A stretch of 64,000 bases of DNA from Ruficoccus sp. ZRK36 (GCF_019603315.1 NZ_CP080649.1:186001-250000); one strand, 5' to 3'; counted from the stretch's first letter, positions 26,218 through 36,042 are shown. Made by a program: numbers and translations. The notes: generated by a model from the sequence alone, not told the origin.

Positions 26218-26886
26218 CTAGAGCTGAAAGTTCGACTTGATCGGTACGTCGATGTCGGTGGGGTGCTCGACGGCGGCGATGATACCCGCCTCCAGCCCGG
26301 CGATTTGCGTCTCCAGCGCCATGCTGGGCAGGCCGAGGTTTTCGTCGAGTGCGGCAGTGGCCGGTAGCGAGGGCAAGTGGACCCACCCGGCGCGGATAGG
26401 CAGCTTGTTGACCGCGATGTGGTGCAGCACGCCGTACATGAGCAGGTTACAGCCAAAGGTGCCGCCCGTATCCGAAATGTCTGCCGGGATGCCCGCCTCC
26501 CGCATGGCCTTGACCATGGCGCGAATGGGGAGCGTGGCGTAGTAGGCGGCGGGACCACCGGGCACAACGGGCTCACCCTGGGGGCGCTCGCCCGCACTAT
26601 CCCCCATCCCGTAGCGGGTCGCGTCGATCAGGTTCTGGCCCAGGCGCTCGACCGTGATCAGCCCCCGCCCGCAAAACTCCCCCATCATGATCACGACGTC
26701 CGGCTTGAGCCGGTCGATCTCCGCCGCGGTAAAGGGGATCATCTCCTTAAAATAGTTCGGCGGGGTCACCACCGAGACTTGCGCCCCGGCGAGCGTTTTT
26801 CCTTCAAAGGCGTGAGCGACGAGGCCGGAGGGGTTGGCATCGCTACCGGCCCAGGCACCGAATCCGGTGAGGAGAACCTGTGTCAT
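26218..26886 (-). CDS. pcp: pyroglutamyl-peptidase I
   Basis: Removes N-terminal pyroglutamate from peptides; cytosolic cysteine peptidase of family C15. The chosen start is the ATG at 26886 (MTQVLLTGFGAW), which gives 222 residues, the usual length; an upstream in-frame ATG at 26958 would add 24 residues not found in the family. The triad is visible: Glu80 in GRGLITVERLGQN, Cys146 in DTGGTFGCNLLMYG, His170 in AGWVHLPSLP. Divergent from glnD. Confidence 0.92.
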   Translation of the reverse strand: MTQVLLTGFGAWAGSDANPSGLVAHAFEGKTLAGAQVSVVTPPNYFKEMIPFTAAEIDRLKPDVVIMMGEFCGRGLITVERLGQNLIDATRYGMGDSAGERPQGEPVVPGGPAAYYATLPIRAMVKAMREAGIPADISDTGGTFGCNLLMYGVLHHIAVNKLPIRAGWVHLPSLPATAALDENLGLPSMALETQIAGLEAGIIAAVEHPTDIDVPIKSNFQL

Positions 26887-26963
26887 GAGTGATCCTTGGC
26901 AGAGGTGAGAGAGGTTGAGAGACCCCAGATGAGTAATCTTCAGCCACCTAAAGGGCAAGATTT

Positions 26964-29840
26964 ATGCGCCTGCACGATTTCCCCGTTGAAATCAGGCATG
27001 CCATCTGCGTGATTAATCAGGTTTTGAGCACAACCTCGCCAGATCCACTCATCCGCCGCATCCGACAGCACGCCGAGAAGCGTCTGCAGTTTGTACCCGG
27101 TTCCGGCGCTGGAGAGCGTTTGCCCAAGCTCAAGGAGTACGCCCGACTGGAGCGCGAGATGCTCCAGCGCTACCACCGCAAGGGGGACTCGGGGCTGCGC
27201 GTCGCCAAGGCCCGCTCCATGATGGTCGATGTGCTGCTGCAGCAGCTTTTCAAATACGCGACCGAGACCTACAAGCTCGAGCACGGCAAGCTGCCCTGCG
27301 AGGTGGCACTCGTCGCGCTCGGTGGCTATGGCCGTGAGGAGCTGTGCCCGTTCAGCGACATCGACCTGATGTTCCTCTACCCCAAGCGGGTCAACAAGGA
27401 CCAGATCAAGCCCCTCCAGGAGGCCCTCACCAACGACATCCTCTATCCGCTGTGGGACCTCAACCTGAAAGTCGGCCACTCCTCGCGCACGATCAAGGAG
27501 ACGCTTGAGGAGGCCAAGGTCGAGGACCAGTCCAAGAACGCCCTGCTGGAGGCCCGCCTCATCTGCGGCTCCGAGCGGGTCTTCAGCAAGTTTACCCGCG
27601 AGTATAACAAGTTTCTCGAGCACGAAGACCCCACCCCCTACGTACGCCTGCGTCTGGAGGACCAGGCCGAGCGCCGCAAAAAATATGGCGGCACGGTCTT
27701 TTTGCAGGAGCCGGACATCAAAAACGGTGTGGGCGGGCTGCGCGACTACCAGAACATCCTCTGGATGGCTCGTGTCCGTCTGGGCGAAGGCTCCCTCGAT
27801 GCCCTTGAGCGGCGCCACTACCTGAACGCCCAGGAGCGCAAGCACCTGGAGAACGCGTACAATTTCCTGTTGCGGGTCCGCAACGAGCTGCACTTCGAGA
27901 GCGTCCGACCGACCGACCTGCTGAACCTCGAAAAGCAGCCCTCCATCGCCTGGGCACTGGGCTACCGCCGCGAGAACATCTTCCGCCGCGTGGAGTGGTT
28001 CATGCGGGACTACTACTCACACGCCAACCGTATCTATACCCTCTCGCGCCTGCTGGAGCAGCGGCTCGCCATCACCGGTATGCCCGGTAAGGAAAAGCTC
28101 ACCATGCGCGATGTCATCCACTCGCGCCAGATGAGCCGACAGAAGCACTTCGACGGCTTTATCCTGCGCGACGGCGTCATCAGCGCCGAGCACAACGGAA
28201 TCTTTACGGAAGATCCGGACCGCCTGATCCGCGTATTCCGCTACAGCCAGCAGCACCGGGCCCAGCTGGAGATCGAGCTACAGAGCCTCATCTCAAACTC
28301 CACGCAGCTCATCACGCCCCGGATCACCCACGCCGAGTCCCCCAACCGCACCTTTCGCTCCATCCTGCAGGAGCGCGGCCAGGTCCACCCCACTCTTTCG
28401 CTCATGCACGAGCTGGGCGTACTCGGGCGCTTCATCCCGGAGTTCGGCGAGCTGACCTGTCTGGTCCAGCATGAGTTCTACCACCGCTACACAGCGGACA
28501 TCCATGTGCTCAACACCATCCATGAGCTGGATAAGGTCTTCGAGGGCGAAGGCGAGCTGGTCGCCCCCTACCGGGAGGCCATCCGCCAGGCCGAGACACC
28601 CGGCCTTCTTTACCTGATTTTACTGCTGCACGATCTGGGCAAAAGCGACGGTGTGGAAAATCACTGCGATCGCGGAGTAACACTGGCCAAACCCATCCTC
28701 AAACGCATGGGGGTTTCCGAAAAGTTCAGACCGTTAGTTTTATTCATAATAAAAAATCATCTCGAAATGGCACGATTCTGGCAGCGGTTCGATGTAGATG
28801 ACCCGAGGACGATCGAATCGTTTGCCGAGTTGGTGGAAAATGAGGAGGCGCTGCGACACCTTTTCGTCTGTACCTACTGTGATGCACGCGGGACGGCCGA
28901 AAGCCTCTGGAACGAATACAAGGACTCACTCCACCGCCCACTCTATCGGGCGAGCCTCGACCTTCTCCACGACGAGGAAGCCGTGGCCCGCAAGACCAGG
29001 GAACACATCGAGATGATACACAAAAAACTCATTGCTGACAGCTTACCCGACATCCCGGAGGACCAGATCGAAGCCCACTTCAACCTCCTTCCGGAGCGAT
29101 ATTTCCTGCATAACAGTGCCGCCGACATAGAGCTGCACCTGCGTATGATCAACAACCTTCTGGGCCAGATCACCGAGGCCGAGTCCGTCGGCTCGCTCGT
29201 GCCCATGGTGGACTGGAGAGACGACATCGACCAGGGCATGAGCATCGTCAATGTCGTGACCTGGGACCGGGCCGGACTTTTTTACAAGCTCGCCGGTGCC
29301 CTCACCGTGGCAGGGGTTAACATTCTCAGCACCAAGGCCATCTCCCGTGGTGACCATATCACGATCGACACCTTCTATGTGGTTGATCCCTCCGGCGGCG
29401 TTGTCACCAACCCACACGCACGCGAAGTTTTCGAGAAAGAGCTCAACGACGCCCTCCTGACTAACAAGGACCTGATGACCGGCATCCAGGAAAAGGCTCG
29501 CCAGGCCAGCCGCGCCAAGATGTACGAAACAGACTCGCGCCTGCGCGCGCCCATCCCGGCCACCGTTGACATCTACCACGAGCTTTCCCTCCACCGTACG
29601 ATTGTCGAGGTCCAGACCAATGACCACATCGGTCTGCTCTATCAGCTCTCAAAGGCGATCTTCGACCATGGGTTCGACATCACTTTTGCGCGTATCTCCA
29701 CCGAGCGGACGGCCGCATTGGATACCTTCTATATCGAGCGCATCAGCCCGGAGAACAAGTCGGACACATCCAGTCTCGTCGCGCTGCGCGAGACGCTCAA
29801 CCGCATCATCTCCTGCGAAGACTTCCAGGCGGTGATCTGA
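26964..29840 (+). CDS. glnD: [protein-PII] uridylyltransferase/uridylyl-removing enzyme
   Basis: Senses glutamine and modifies PII proteins to control nitrogen metabolism. 958 residues with the four-part layout: nucleotidyltransferase (GGYGREELCPFSDIDLMFL), the central helical part with GGLRDYQNILWMARV, HD domain (LILLLHDLGKSDGVENHC with the HD pair) and two C-terminal ACT domains (WDRAGLFYKLAGALTVAGVNILS; TNDHIGLLYQLSKAIFDHGFDI). All catalytic Asp residues of the transferase motif are present. The PII gene is elsewhere. A histidine kinase gene starts 10 bases after its stop, so the two form an operon. Confidence 0.94.
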   Translation: MRLHDFPVEIRHAICVINQVLSTTSPDPLIRRIRQHAEKRLQFVPGSGAGERLPKLKEYARLEREMLQRYHRKGDSGLRVAKARSMMVDVLLQQLFKYATETYKLEHGKLPCEVALVALGGYGREELCPFSDIDLMFLYPKRVNKDQIKPLQEALTNDILYPLWDLNLKVGHSSRTIKETLEEAKVEDQSKNALLEARLICGSERVFSKFTREYNKFLEHEDPTPYVRLRLEDQAERRKKYGGTVFLQEPDIKNGVGGLRDYQNILWMARVRLGEGSLDALERRHYLNAQERKHLENAYNFLLRVRNELHFESVRPTDLLNLEKQPSIAWALGYRRENIFRRVEWFMRDYYSHANRIYTLSRLLEQRLAITGMPGKEKLTMRDVIHSRQMSRQKHFDGFILRDGVISAEHNGIFTEDPDRLIRVFRYSQQHRAQLEIELQSLISNSTQLITPRITHAESPNRTFRSILQERGQVHPTLSLMHELGVLGRFIPEFGELTCLVQHEFYHRYTADIHVLNTIHELDKVFEGEGELVAPYREAIRQAETPGLLYLILLLHDLGKSDGVENHCDRGVTLAKPILKRMGVSEKFRPLVLFIIKNHLEMARFWQRFDVDDPRTIESFAELVENEEALRHLFVCTYCDARGTAESLWNEYKDSLHRPLYRASLDLLHDEEAVARKTREHIEMIHKKLIADSLPDIPEDQIEAHFNLLPERYFLHNSAADIELHLRMINNLLGQITEAESVGSLVPMVDWRDDIDQGMSIVNVVTWDRAGLFYKLAGALTVAGVNILSTKAISRGDHITIDTFYVVDPSGGVVTNPHAREVFEKELNDALLTNKDLMTGIQEKARQASRAKMYETDSRLRAPIPATVDIYHELSLHRTIVEVQTNDHIGLLYQLSKAIFDHGFDITFARISTERTAALDTFYIERISPENKSDTSSLVALRETLNRIISCEDFQAVI

Positions 29841-29850
29841 GAGATGCCGG

Positions 29851-31635
29851 GTGACATCCGACAAGACTGGCCCCGGGAATTGGCATTGCCCCACGCATGA
29901 TTTCTCTCATGCTGAACCCGCATTGAAGACCGCTCAGGAAGACCGCTCCGTGCTCGACTCACTCTATCGGATCAGCAGCCTCGTCAGCCAGACTGAGGAC
30001 CCGCGTGAAGCGCTGGAGCTCATAATCAAGAACCTGCTGGAAACACTCGGGGCCACCAGCGCATCCATTGCGCTGATCAACCCCGACACCAACCGCCTTG
30101 AGATCGAGGTCTACCGTGGCCTGCCCAAGTCCTCCGAGGAGATCAAGCTCGCGCTGGGCAGCGGTGTGACCGGCTGGGTCGCCCTGCATGGCCAGCCCGT
30201 GCTGATCGAGGATGTGCGCTTCGACCCGCGCTACATTACCCTCAAGCCCTCCATCCGCTCCGAGATGGCCGCCCCCATGATCCTGCAGGGGCTCACCGTT
30301 GGCGTCGTCAATGTGGACAGCGAGCAGGTCGCCGCCTTTGACGAGGAGGATCTCAAGCTACTGGTCCTCCTCACCTCCGAAGCCACGAAGGTCGTCAGCC
30401 GCCTGTGGCTCATCAACCAGCTCAAGGAAAAAGCCGGCCAGCTTCAGGCCCTGATCAGCGCTGGGCAGCAGCTCGTAGCCACCCGCGACCAGCCCACCCT
30501 CCTTCAGGGCATTGCCCGGGAAGCACGCCGCCTGATGGACTGCCGCTACTGCTCGATCATGCTGCTCTCCGACGACATGAAATCCCTCAAGATGGAGGCC
30601 CTTGAAGGGCCAGGGGGCGAAGTCGACTACCGCGAGACACTTGATCTGGAGCAGAGCACACTCGGCGTTGCCCTTAAGCGCAACAAGCAGATCAGCGTGG
30701 GCGACCTGGCCCGCACCGAGGAGCACCACTTCGTGCGCTTCGTGCAGCAGGACAAGCTGCGCTCCATGCTCAGCACGCCCATCGTCGTAGGCGAGGAAGT
30801 GATTGGCGTCCTCAACGCCTACACCGACATTTCCCACCGCTTCAACAACGACGAGAAACGTCTTTTCGCCACCCTCGCCTCCCTCGGCGGTGTGGCCATG
30901 GAAAACTCCCGCTTGTACGCGCGGGTGTTTGCCACCGAGGAGAGCCTCCGCCGTAATGACCGCCTGACCACTCTCGGGCTGCTGGCTGCGGAGATCGCCC
31001 ACGAGATCCGCAACCCGCTCACCGTGATCAAGCTGCTCTTCGAGGCGCTCGACCTGCAATTCCCGCAGACCGACCCACGCCAGCAGGACGTTGCCGTGAT
31101 CGGGGAGAAAATCGTCCAGTTGGAGGAAATTGTCAGCCGTGTGCTCAACTTTGGTAAAAGCCGCTCCGAGATGCACGCCCCGCAGGACCTGAAAAAGCTC
31201 GTCGAGGACAGCCTCGTCCTCCTGCGCCTGAAGCTTGAGCAGTCCAAGGTCCACCTGGCCTATCAAACACCCAACGAGCCGCTCATGGTCGAGGTCCACA
31301 AGGGCCAGATCCAACAGGTCATCCTCAACCTCGTCATCAACGCGGTCGAGGCCATGCCCGGTGGAGGCATCATCAGCATCCACATGGAGGTCATTGACAC
31401 CCCGGAGCGTCCTCTGGCCGCGGTCACCCTCAAGGATACCGGCGGGGGCATCCCCGGCCCGATCCGGGAGCGCATTTTCGAGTCCTTCCTCACCGGCAAG
31501 TCGCAGGGAACGGGCCTCGGGCTGGCCATCTCCCGCCAGATCCTCAAGGCCCACCGGGGCGAACTCGAACTGGTCGAAACCGGCTCAGAGGGTACGATTT
31601 TCCGTTTCACGCTGCCCCTCATGCACAAGCATTGA
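29851..31635 (+). CDS. GAF-GAF sensor histidine kinase
   Basis: 594 residues, no membrane segments. Two GAF domains (about 38-180 and 205-350), then HisKA with His384 in EIAHEIRNPLTV and the HATPase domain (NAVEAMPGGG, DTGGGIPGPIRERIFESFLTGKSQGTGLGLAISRQIL). The kinase core resembles NtrB/AtoS-type kinases. It starts with GTG 10 bases after glnD, so it is probably translated from the same message. A role in nitrogen-related signalling is inferred only from this position. No response regulator is adjacent; the lone NarL-type regulator at 56.6 kb is not an obvious partner. Confidence 0.88.
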   Translation: MTSDKTGPGNWHCPTHDFSHAEPALKTAQEDRSVLDSLYRISSLVSQTEDPREALELIIKNLLETLGATSASIALINPDTNRLEIEVYRGLPKSSEEIKLALGSGVTGWVALHGQPVLIEDVRFDPRYITLKPSIRSEMAAPMILQGLTVGVVNVDSEQVAAFDEEDLKLLVLLTSEATKVVSRLWLINQLKEKAGQLQALISAGQQLVATRDQPTLLQGIAREARRLMDCRYCSIMLLSDDMKSLKMEALEGPGGEVDYRETLDLEQSTLGVALKRNKQISVGDLARTEEHHFVRFVQQDKLRSMLSTPIVVGEEVIGVLNAYTDISHRFNNDEKRLFATLASLGGVAMENSRLYARVFATEESLRRNDRLTTLGLLAAEIAHEIRNPLTVIKLLFEALDLQFPQTDPRQQDVAVIGEKIVQLEEIVSRVLNFGKSRSEMHAPQDLKKLVEDSLVLLRLKLEQSKVHLAYQTPNEPLMVEVHKGQIQQVILNLVINAVEAMPGGGIISIHMEVIDTPERPLAAVTLKDTGGGIPGPIRERIFESFLTGKSQGTGLGLAISRQILKAHRGELELVETGSEGTIFRFTLPLMHKH

Positions 31636-31672
31636 ATCGCTGAACGGCAACAACAAGCCCCCCCCTTAGCTT

Positions 31673-31951
31673 ATGAGTAAGATACATCTGAAGCATCTCT
31701 GTTTACTCTTGGTACTCATCTCTGCCGCTCTCTCCGGCTGTCAAAATACGGAGGAGCTAGACTGGCTAGAGGGCTCCGGCAGTCACAGCGACCCGCTGAG
31801 TCCAGACTACCCTGGGGGCATTAACAACCCCAACAATCCAGCCAACCCGAACAGCCCGCTGAACCCGAACAACCCGGCAAATCCGGACAGCCCGGAAAAT
31901 CCGATGAATCCAATGAACCCCGCCAGCCCGACCTATAATAACGGGCTTTAA
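31673..31951 (+). CDS. small lipoprotein with Asn-Pro-x repeats
   Basis: 92 residues. A lipoprotein signal peptide ends in LISAALSGC (lipobox LSGC). The mature part is short and mostly a period-three N-P-x run from about residue 51 (INNPNNPANPNSPLNPNN and onward), ending in TYNNGL. This gives an extended, probably unfolded chain tethered to the outer or inner membrane. DNA of the repeat is correspondingly low-complexity (CCNGGCNAACCC-like). It follows the GAF kinase by 37 bases. Function unknown; a spacer or surface-exposed tail is one guess. Confidence 0.7.
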   Translation: MSKIHLKHLCLLLVLISAALSGCQNTEELDWLEGSGSHSDPLSPDYPGGINNPNNPANPNSPLNPNNPANPDSPENPMNPMNPASPTYNNGL

Positions 31952-32016
31952 CAGCCGGTAAAGGGAGGCGGCCTCTTAAGCCCCATCCTTGCCTTTTAGC
32001 CGGGATCAACTACGGT

Positions 32017-32565
32017 ATGAGAATGGTGTTAAGCCAAGCATCCAGATCTACCCGCAGCCTCTTGCTCATCCTGACCGTCAGCCTGATTGGCGGGCTCACA
32101 GCTCATGCACAGGATGTGACGGGTGCGTTTTCTGCCAACACCCGCCCTGCCTATAAAGAGGAGCTGACCGGTGTCTGGGAAATGACCTTTCAGCGCTTCA
32201 CCCATCCGGTCGAGGACGACCCGCAGATGACGGCCCGCTATCAGGTCTTCTCCTTCGGGGAAGATGGCGTCTTCAAAAACATCACCGCGACCCGCCGCGT
32301 CAGCAATGAAGACCGCGAGACCTTTCTCGCCATCATGCCCGAGAATACCCACTGGGAGATGCCCAAGGATGGCCTGCTGGTGATCCGGCGCTCCCAGCTC
32401 GATGCCGACGGCGTCCAGGCCTTTGTCGTAACTCAGGGCTTCACCGATGAGCTCCTCTCCGGCTCTCCCGCCCTCAAGCGCGGAGACGTCGTGCTCATCT
32501 ATCAGGACAAGTACGGCAACCCGTACCTGCGCCGCTACCTGCGCCTCATGCCGCTGGAGCAATAG
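32017..32565 (+). CDS. exported protein of unknown function
   Basis: 182 residues. Signal peptide: basic start (MRMVLSQASRSTR), hydrophobic core LLLILTVSLIGG and AHA-Q cleavage site. The mature part starts TGAFSANTRP and has a lipocalin-like opening (LTGVWEMTFQRF ... YQVFSFGEDGVFKNITATRR) that suggests a small beta-barrel, similar to short 'lipocalin-like' stress proteins; this is only an impression. It is convergent with hemB with 8 bases between stops. Confidence 0.68.
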   Translation: MRMVLSQASRSTRSLLLILTVSLIGGLTAHAQDVTGAFSANTRPAYKEELTGVWEMTFQRFTHPVEDDPQMTARYQVFSFGEDGVFKNITATRRVSNEDRETFLAIMPENTHWEMPKDGLLVIRRSQLDADGVQAFVVTQGFTDELLSGSPALKRGDVVLIYQDKYGNPYLRRYLRLMPLEQ

Positions 32566-32573
32566 CCCGCAGG

Positions 32574-33581
32574 CTACGCTTTTTGCAACCGCTGGGCGAC
32601 GTCCTTGGCGAAATAGGTGAAAATGATGTCGGCTCCGGCACGCTTGATCGAGAGCAGCGACTCGTCACGGCAGCTTTCCAGATCGAGCCAGCCTAGCTGG
32701 GCGGCGGCGTGGATCTGGGCATACTCGCCGGAAACCTGATAGGCGGCCACCGGCAGATGAGTGTTACCGCGAAGCTCACGGATAATGTCCAGGTACGGTC
32801 CAGCGGGCTTGACCATGAGCACGTCCGCACCCTCCAGCTCGTCCAGCTCGGTTTCGAGCAGAGCCTCACGGCGGTTGGCCGGGTTGAGCTGGTAGGTGTG
32901 CTTGCCCAGCAGGTTCGTCCCGGCAGCAGAGGCGCTGCCCACCGCATCGCGGAAAGGCCCGTAGTAGGCCGATGCAAATTTAGCCGAGTAGGCCATGATC
33001 GCTGTCTCGATCAGCCCGGCATCGTCCAGAGACTCGCGGATCGCCTCCACACGGCCATCCATCATGTCGCTGGGGGCGACGAAGTCCGCCCCCGCCTCGG
33101 CACACAGCACGGACATTTGACGCAGGATCTCGACCGTCCCGTCGTTATCCATATCGGTGCCTTCTTTATTAAAGATACCGTCGTGGCCGTGGTCGGTGTA
33201 CGGGTCCAGCGCAATATCGGTAAAGATAGACAGCTCGGGCACGGCCTGCTTCACCGCGCGAATGGCGCGCAGCACGAGTGTCTCCGGGTTGAGCGCCTCG
33301 CTACCGGCAGCATCCTTGAGCGCGGGCTCGATACTCGGAAACAGCGCAACGCCACGAACCCCCAGACGGTGAAGCTCCTCGCACTCGCTCACGAGGTCTT
33401 TAATAGACAGACGCTGCTGCCCCGGCAGTGAGCCGATGTCCTGCGGCGTGCCCTCTCCATCGATAACGAAGAGCGGGTGCACCAGGTCCGCCGTGGTAAC
33501 AGCGGTCTCGGTGACCAGTTCGCGAATAGCTGCCGTGCGGCGTAGGCGACGGGGGCGGCGCGGGAGATTAAGTCGGCGCAT
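32574..33581 (-). CDS. hemB: delta-aminolevulinic acid dehydratase (porphobilinogen synthase)
   Basis: Condenses two 5-aminolevulinate molecules into porphobilinogen for haem, sirohaem and cobalamin synthesis. 335 residues from the chosen ATG at 33581 (MRRLNLPRRPRRLRR); an in-frame ATG at 33605 adds 8 residues. Schiff-base lysines are in AYSAKFASAYYGPFRDA and DVLMVKPA. The metal-site loop reads ALDPYTDHGHDG, with Asp in place of the cysteines of the zinc enzymes (CLCPYTSHGHCG type), so it belongs to the Mg/K-dependent class. Confidence 0.95.
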   Translation of the reverse strand: MRRLNLPRRPRRLRRTAAIRELVTETAVTTADLVHPLFVIDGEGTPQDIGSLPGQQRLSIKDLVSECEELHRLGVRGVALFPSIEPALKDAAGSEALNPETLVLRAIRAVKQAVPELSIFTDIALDPYTDHGHDGIFNKEGTDMDNDGTVEILRQMSVLCAEAGADFVAPSDMMDGRVEAIRESLDDAGLIETAIMAYSAKFASAYYGPFRDAVGSASAAGTNLLGKHTYQLNPANRREALLETELDELEGADVLMVKPAGPYLDIIRELRGNTHLPVAAYQVSGEYAQIHAAAQLGWLDLESCRDESLLSIKRAGADIIFTYFAKDVAQRLQKA

Positions 33582-33605
33582 GATAGAGCATTCAAACACT
33601 TGCAT

Positions 33606-33988
33606 CCCTCACGGGGCAAAATCATTTTTCACCCCTGTGCAGGTAACATCCCCTCGGCCCACACCCGCACACGTCTATTTATAAAAGATGTACGCCCCCC
33701 AAAAGATCCCTGCACGTAGAAACACATAGCTAGCCGCGAGGCCCGGCAGACAGGTTACTGAACACGTACAAAAAAAAGACGAAAAATGTACGCATTTCCC
33801 GCCTTGACTCCAGCGACCCGACCCCTACTATTTCGCGCTTCCTGTGTTCTTATACAGTTTCATTGTTGATCCTCGCGTGCTGCGGGAAACGCTCGCTGTC
33901 CTTTGACAGCCGAGAGCTTCCAGACGGCCACCACACCTCGCGCGCACCGCTTGCAGAATCAGCACAAATCATTCATTTTCAAACCCTT
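33606..33988. other. gene-free gap between hemB and tRNA-Met
   Basis: 383 bases with no ORF I trust. A candidate promoter lies at 33804-33831. The hexamers ATGTAC recur at 33688 and 33786. Nothing else is seen. Confidence 0.5.
33804..33831 (+). promoter_or_regulatory. candidate promoter upstream of tRNA-Met
   Basis: TTGACT at 33804-33809 and TACTAT at 33826-33831 with a 16-base spacer, on the tRNA strand. Transcription would start about 150 bases before the tRNA. Confidence 0.5.
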
Positions 33989-34063
<75 letters not shown>

Positions 34064-34090
34064 ATTTTTAAGTGGGCTCCGCCCGAGCGG

Positions 34091-35986
34091 ATGTTCCCAC
34101 CGCGTGACAAAGTCCCCCCCGACATGCAGCTTCCTGACCAAGCCCCCTTCAGTCTTGAACAACGGCAGGCCATCGAAGGCGCGATCAGCGCCCTCTCCTC
34201 CGAGCAAAATGCCTGGCTGAGCGGCTACCTCGCAGGCGTCGGGGGTAATGCACCCGCCCAGCAGACCGCTCCAGCCCCTGCCGCTGCGGTCGCAGCTGCG
34301 CCCAGTAAGGGCATCCCGCTGACGATTCTGTTCGGCACCGAGTCCGGCAACTGTGAAGAGCTGGCCGACCGGGCCCGCGACATGGCCCAGACCAAGGGAT
34401 TCCTGCCCACCGTCAAGGACATGGGCAGCATCACACCCGAGCAGCTGGCCAAGGAAAGCAATGTGGCCGTCATCGTCAGCACTTGGGGTGAGGGCGAGCC
34501 GCCTGACGGCGCCAGCACTTTCTACAAAGCCGTGATGGACGACAGCTGCCCGCGGCTTGAGAAGCTCCGCTTCGCGGTACTCGCTCTCGGTGACACCTCC
34601 TACGAGCATTTCTGCAAGATCGGGCGCGACTTCGACCAGCGCCTCGAAGACCTCGGCGCCAAGCGCTACCACTCCCGCACCGATTGCGATGTGGACTACG
34701 AGGAGCCCTACCAGAAGTGGATCGACGGCGCCCTCAAGGCCCTCGGTAAAGTCGCCCAGCCTGAGCCGGCACGGGCCGTCGTCATGAACGGCACCTCCTC
34801 CAGCAATGGAGCAGCCGCCGCCCAGACTGCACCGACGCCCAAGCCTGCCGCCAACGGCCAGATCTACGGCAAAAAGAATCCTTTCCCCGCTCGCCTCAAG
34901 GAGCGCATCCTCCTCAACGGCACCGGATCGATCAAGGAGACCTGGCACCTCGAGCTCTCGCTCGAAGGCTCCGGCCTCAGCTATGCACCCGGTGACGCCC
35001 TGGCCCTCATCCCCGCGAATCCCGCGGATGTCGTGGATCAGATCATGGATACGTGCTGCTTTGACCCGCGCGAGCGCGTCAGCGGTAATGCCGGTAGCGA
35101 AGTCACGCTTCGCGAGGCCCTCACCCGCCACTACGACATCACCGGGCTGAGCAAAAACATTCTCCGCAAGTACAACGACAAGGCTGCTTCCGAAAAAATC
35201 ACCAAGCTCCTTGATGACAACAGCAAGGAAGAGCTCCACAACTACCTGTGGGGCCGCCAGATCATCGACATGCTTGAGGATTTCCCGATCAAGGGCCTCA
35301 GCGGCAGCGAGTTTGTCTCCATCCTTCGCAAGATGCCCCCGCGCCTGTACTCGATCGCCTCTTCCTTCCGGGCCCACCCGGATGAGGTGCATCTGACGAT
35401 TGCAGCCGTCCGCTATGAAGCTCATGGCCGCAAGCGCAAGGGCATTGCCTCCACATTTATCGCTGACGACCTGCAGGCCGGCGGCACCGTTCCGGTCTAC
35501 ACCCACTCGAACAAGAACTTCCGCCTGCCCGCCGACTCCGACACCCCGATCATCATGGTCGGCCCCGGCACCGGCATCGCCCCCTTCCGCTCCTTCATCG
35601 AGGAGCGCGCCATCAACGGCGACAAGGGTGCCAACTGGCTCTTCTTCGGCGACCAGCGCTACAACTACGACTTCCTCTACCAGCTCGAGTGGCAGGACTA
35701 CATCAAGAAGGGTGTCCTCAACCGCCTCGACGTGGCCTTCTCCCGCGACCAGCCCGAGAAGATCTACGTGCAGGACCGCCTGCTCGAAAACGGCAAGGAA
35801 CTCTACCGCTGGCTCGACGAGGGCGCACACTTCTACGTCTGTGGTGATGCCAGCCGCATGGCTCATGACGTCCACAACGCCCTGCTGAAAATCGCCCAGA
35901 CCGTGGGCGGCAAGTCCGAAGATCAGGCCCAGGAATGGTTCGAGGACCTGCGCAAGCAGAAGCGCTACCAGCGCGACGTCTACTAA
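34091..35986 (+). CDS. cysJ: sulfite reductase flavoprotein (CysJ-type)
   Basis: Carries electrons from NADPH through FAD and FMN to a reductase. 631 residues. Flavodoxin domain at about 75-215 (ILFGTESGNCEELADRA, STWGEGEPPDGA, LALGDTSYEHFCKIG), an Ala/Pro-rich linker at 225-255, then the connecting and FAD domain (PRLYSIASS, and GIASTFIADDL), and the NADPH domain (MVGPGTGIAPFRSFIEER, FFGDQRYNYDFLY, and the last residues RYQRDVY). The N-terminal 60 residues resemble CysJ (LSxEQxxWLSGYLAG). The ATG at 34091 is listed; MQLPDQAPF at 34124 is possible. No cysI or other sulfur gene is adjacent. Confidence 0.9.
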   Translation: MFPPRDKVPPDMQLPDQAPFSLEQRQAIEGAISALSSEQNAWLSGYLAGVGGNAPAQQTAPAPAAAVAAAPSKGIPLTILFGTESGNCEELADRARDMAQTKGFLPTVKDMGSITPEQLAKESNVAVIVSTWGEGEPPDGASTFYKAVMDDSCPRLEKLRFAVLALGDTSYEHFCKIGRDFDQRLEDLGAKRYHSRTDCDVDYEEPYQKWIDGALKALGKVAQPEPARAVVMNGTSSSNGAAAAQTAPTPKPAANGQIYGKKNPFPARLKERILLNGTGSIKETWHLELSLEGSGLSYAPGDALALIPANPADVVDQIMDTCCFDPRERVSGNAGSEVTLREALTRHYDITGLSKNILRKYNDKAASEKITKLLDDNSKEELHNYLWGRQIIDMLEDFPIKGLSGSEFVSILRKMPPRLYSIASSFRAHPDEVHLTIAAVRYEAHGRKRKGIASTFIADDLQAGGTVPVYTHSNKNFRLPADSDTPIIMVGPGTGIAPFRSFIEERAINGDKGANWLFFGDQRYNYDFLYQLEWQDYIKKGVLNRLDVAFSRDQPEKIYVQDRLLENGKELYRWLDEGAHFYVCGDASRMAHDVHNALLKIAQTVGGKSEDQAQEWFEDLRKQKRYQRDVY

Positions 35987-36010
35987 ACCGCGCTACAGCG
36001 TCCATTTTCC

Positions 36011-36042
36011 ACCCCGCTCCGGGAACGGTGCGGGGTTTTTAT
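36011..36042 (+). terminator. intrinsic terminator of cysJ
   Basis: CCCCGC at 36012-36017 pairs with GCGGGG at 36030-36035 and is followed directly by TTTTTATT. Confidence 0.85.

Noticed and set aside
23639-26221. 860-codon plus-strand ORF
   Set aside because: It lies fully antisense to valS, whose HIGH and KMSKS motifs are clear. The peptide is rich in Gly, Val, Leu, Arg and has no family; it results from high GC at third positions.
30358-31554. 398-codon minus-strand ORF
   Set aside because: Antisense to the GAF kinase; low-information composition typical of shadows.
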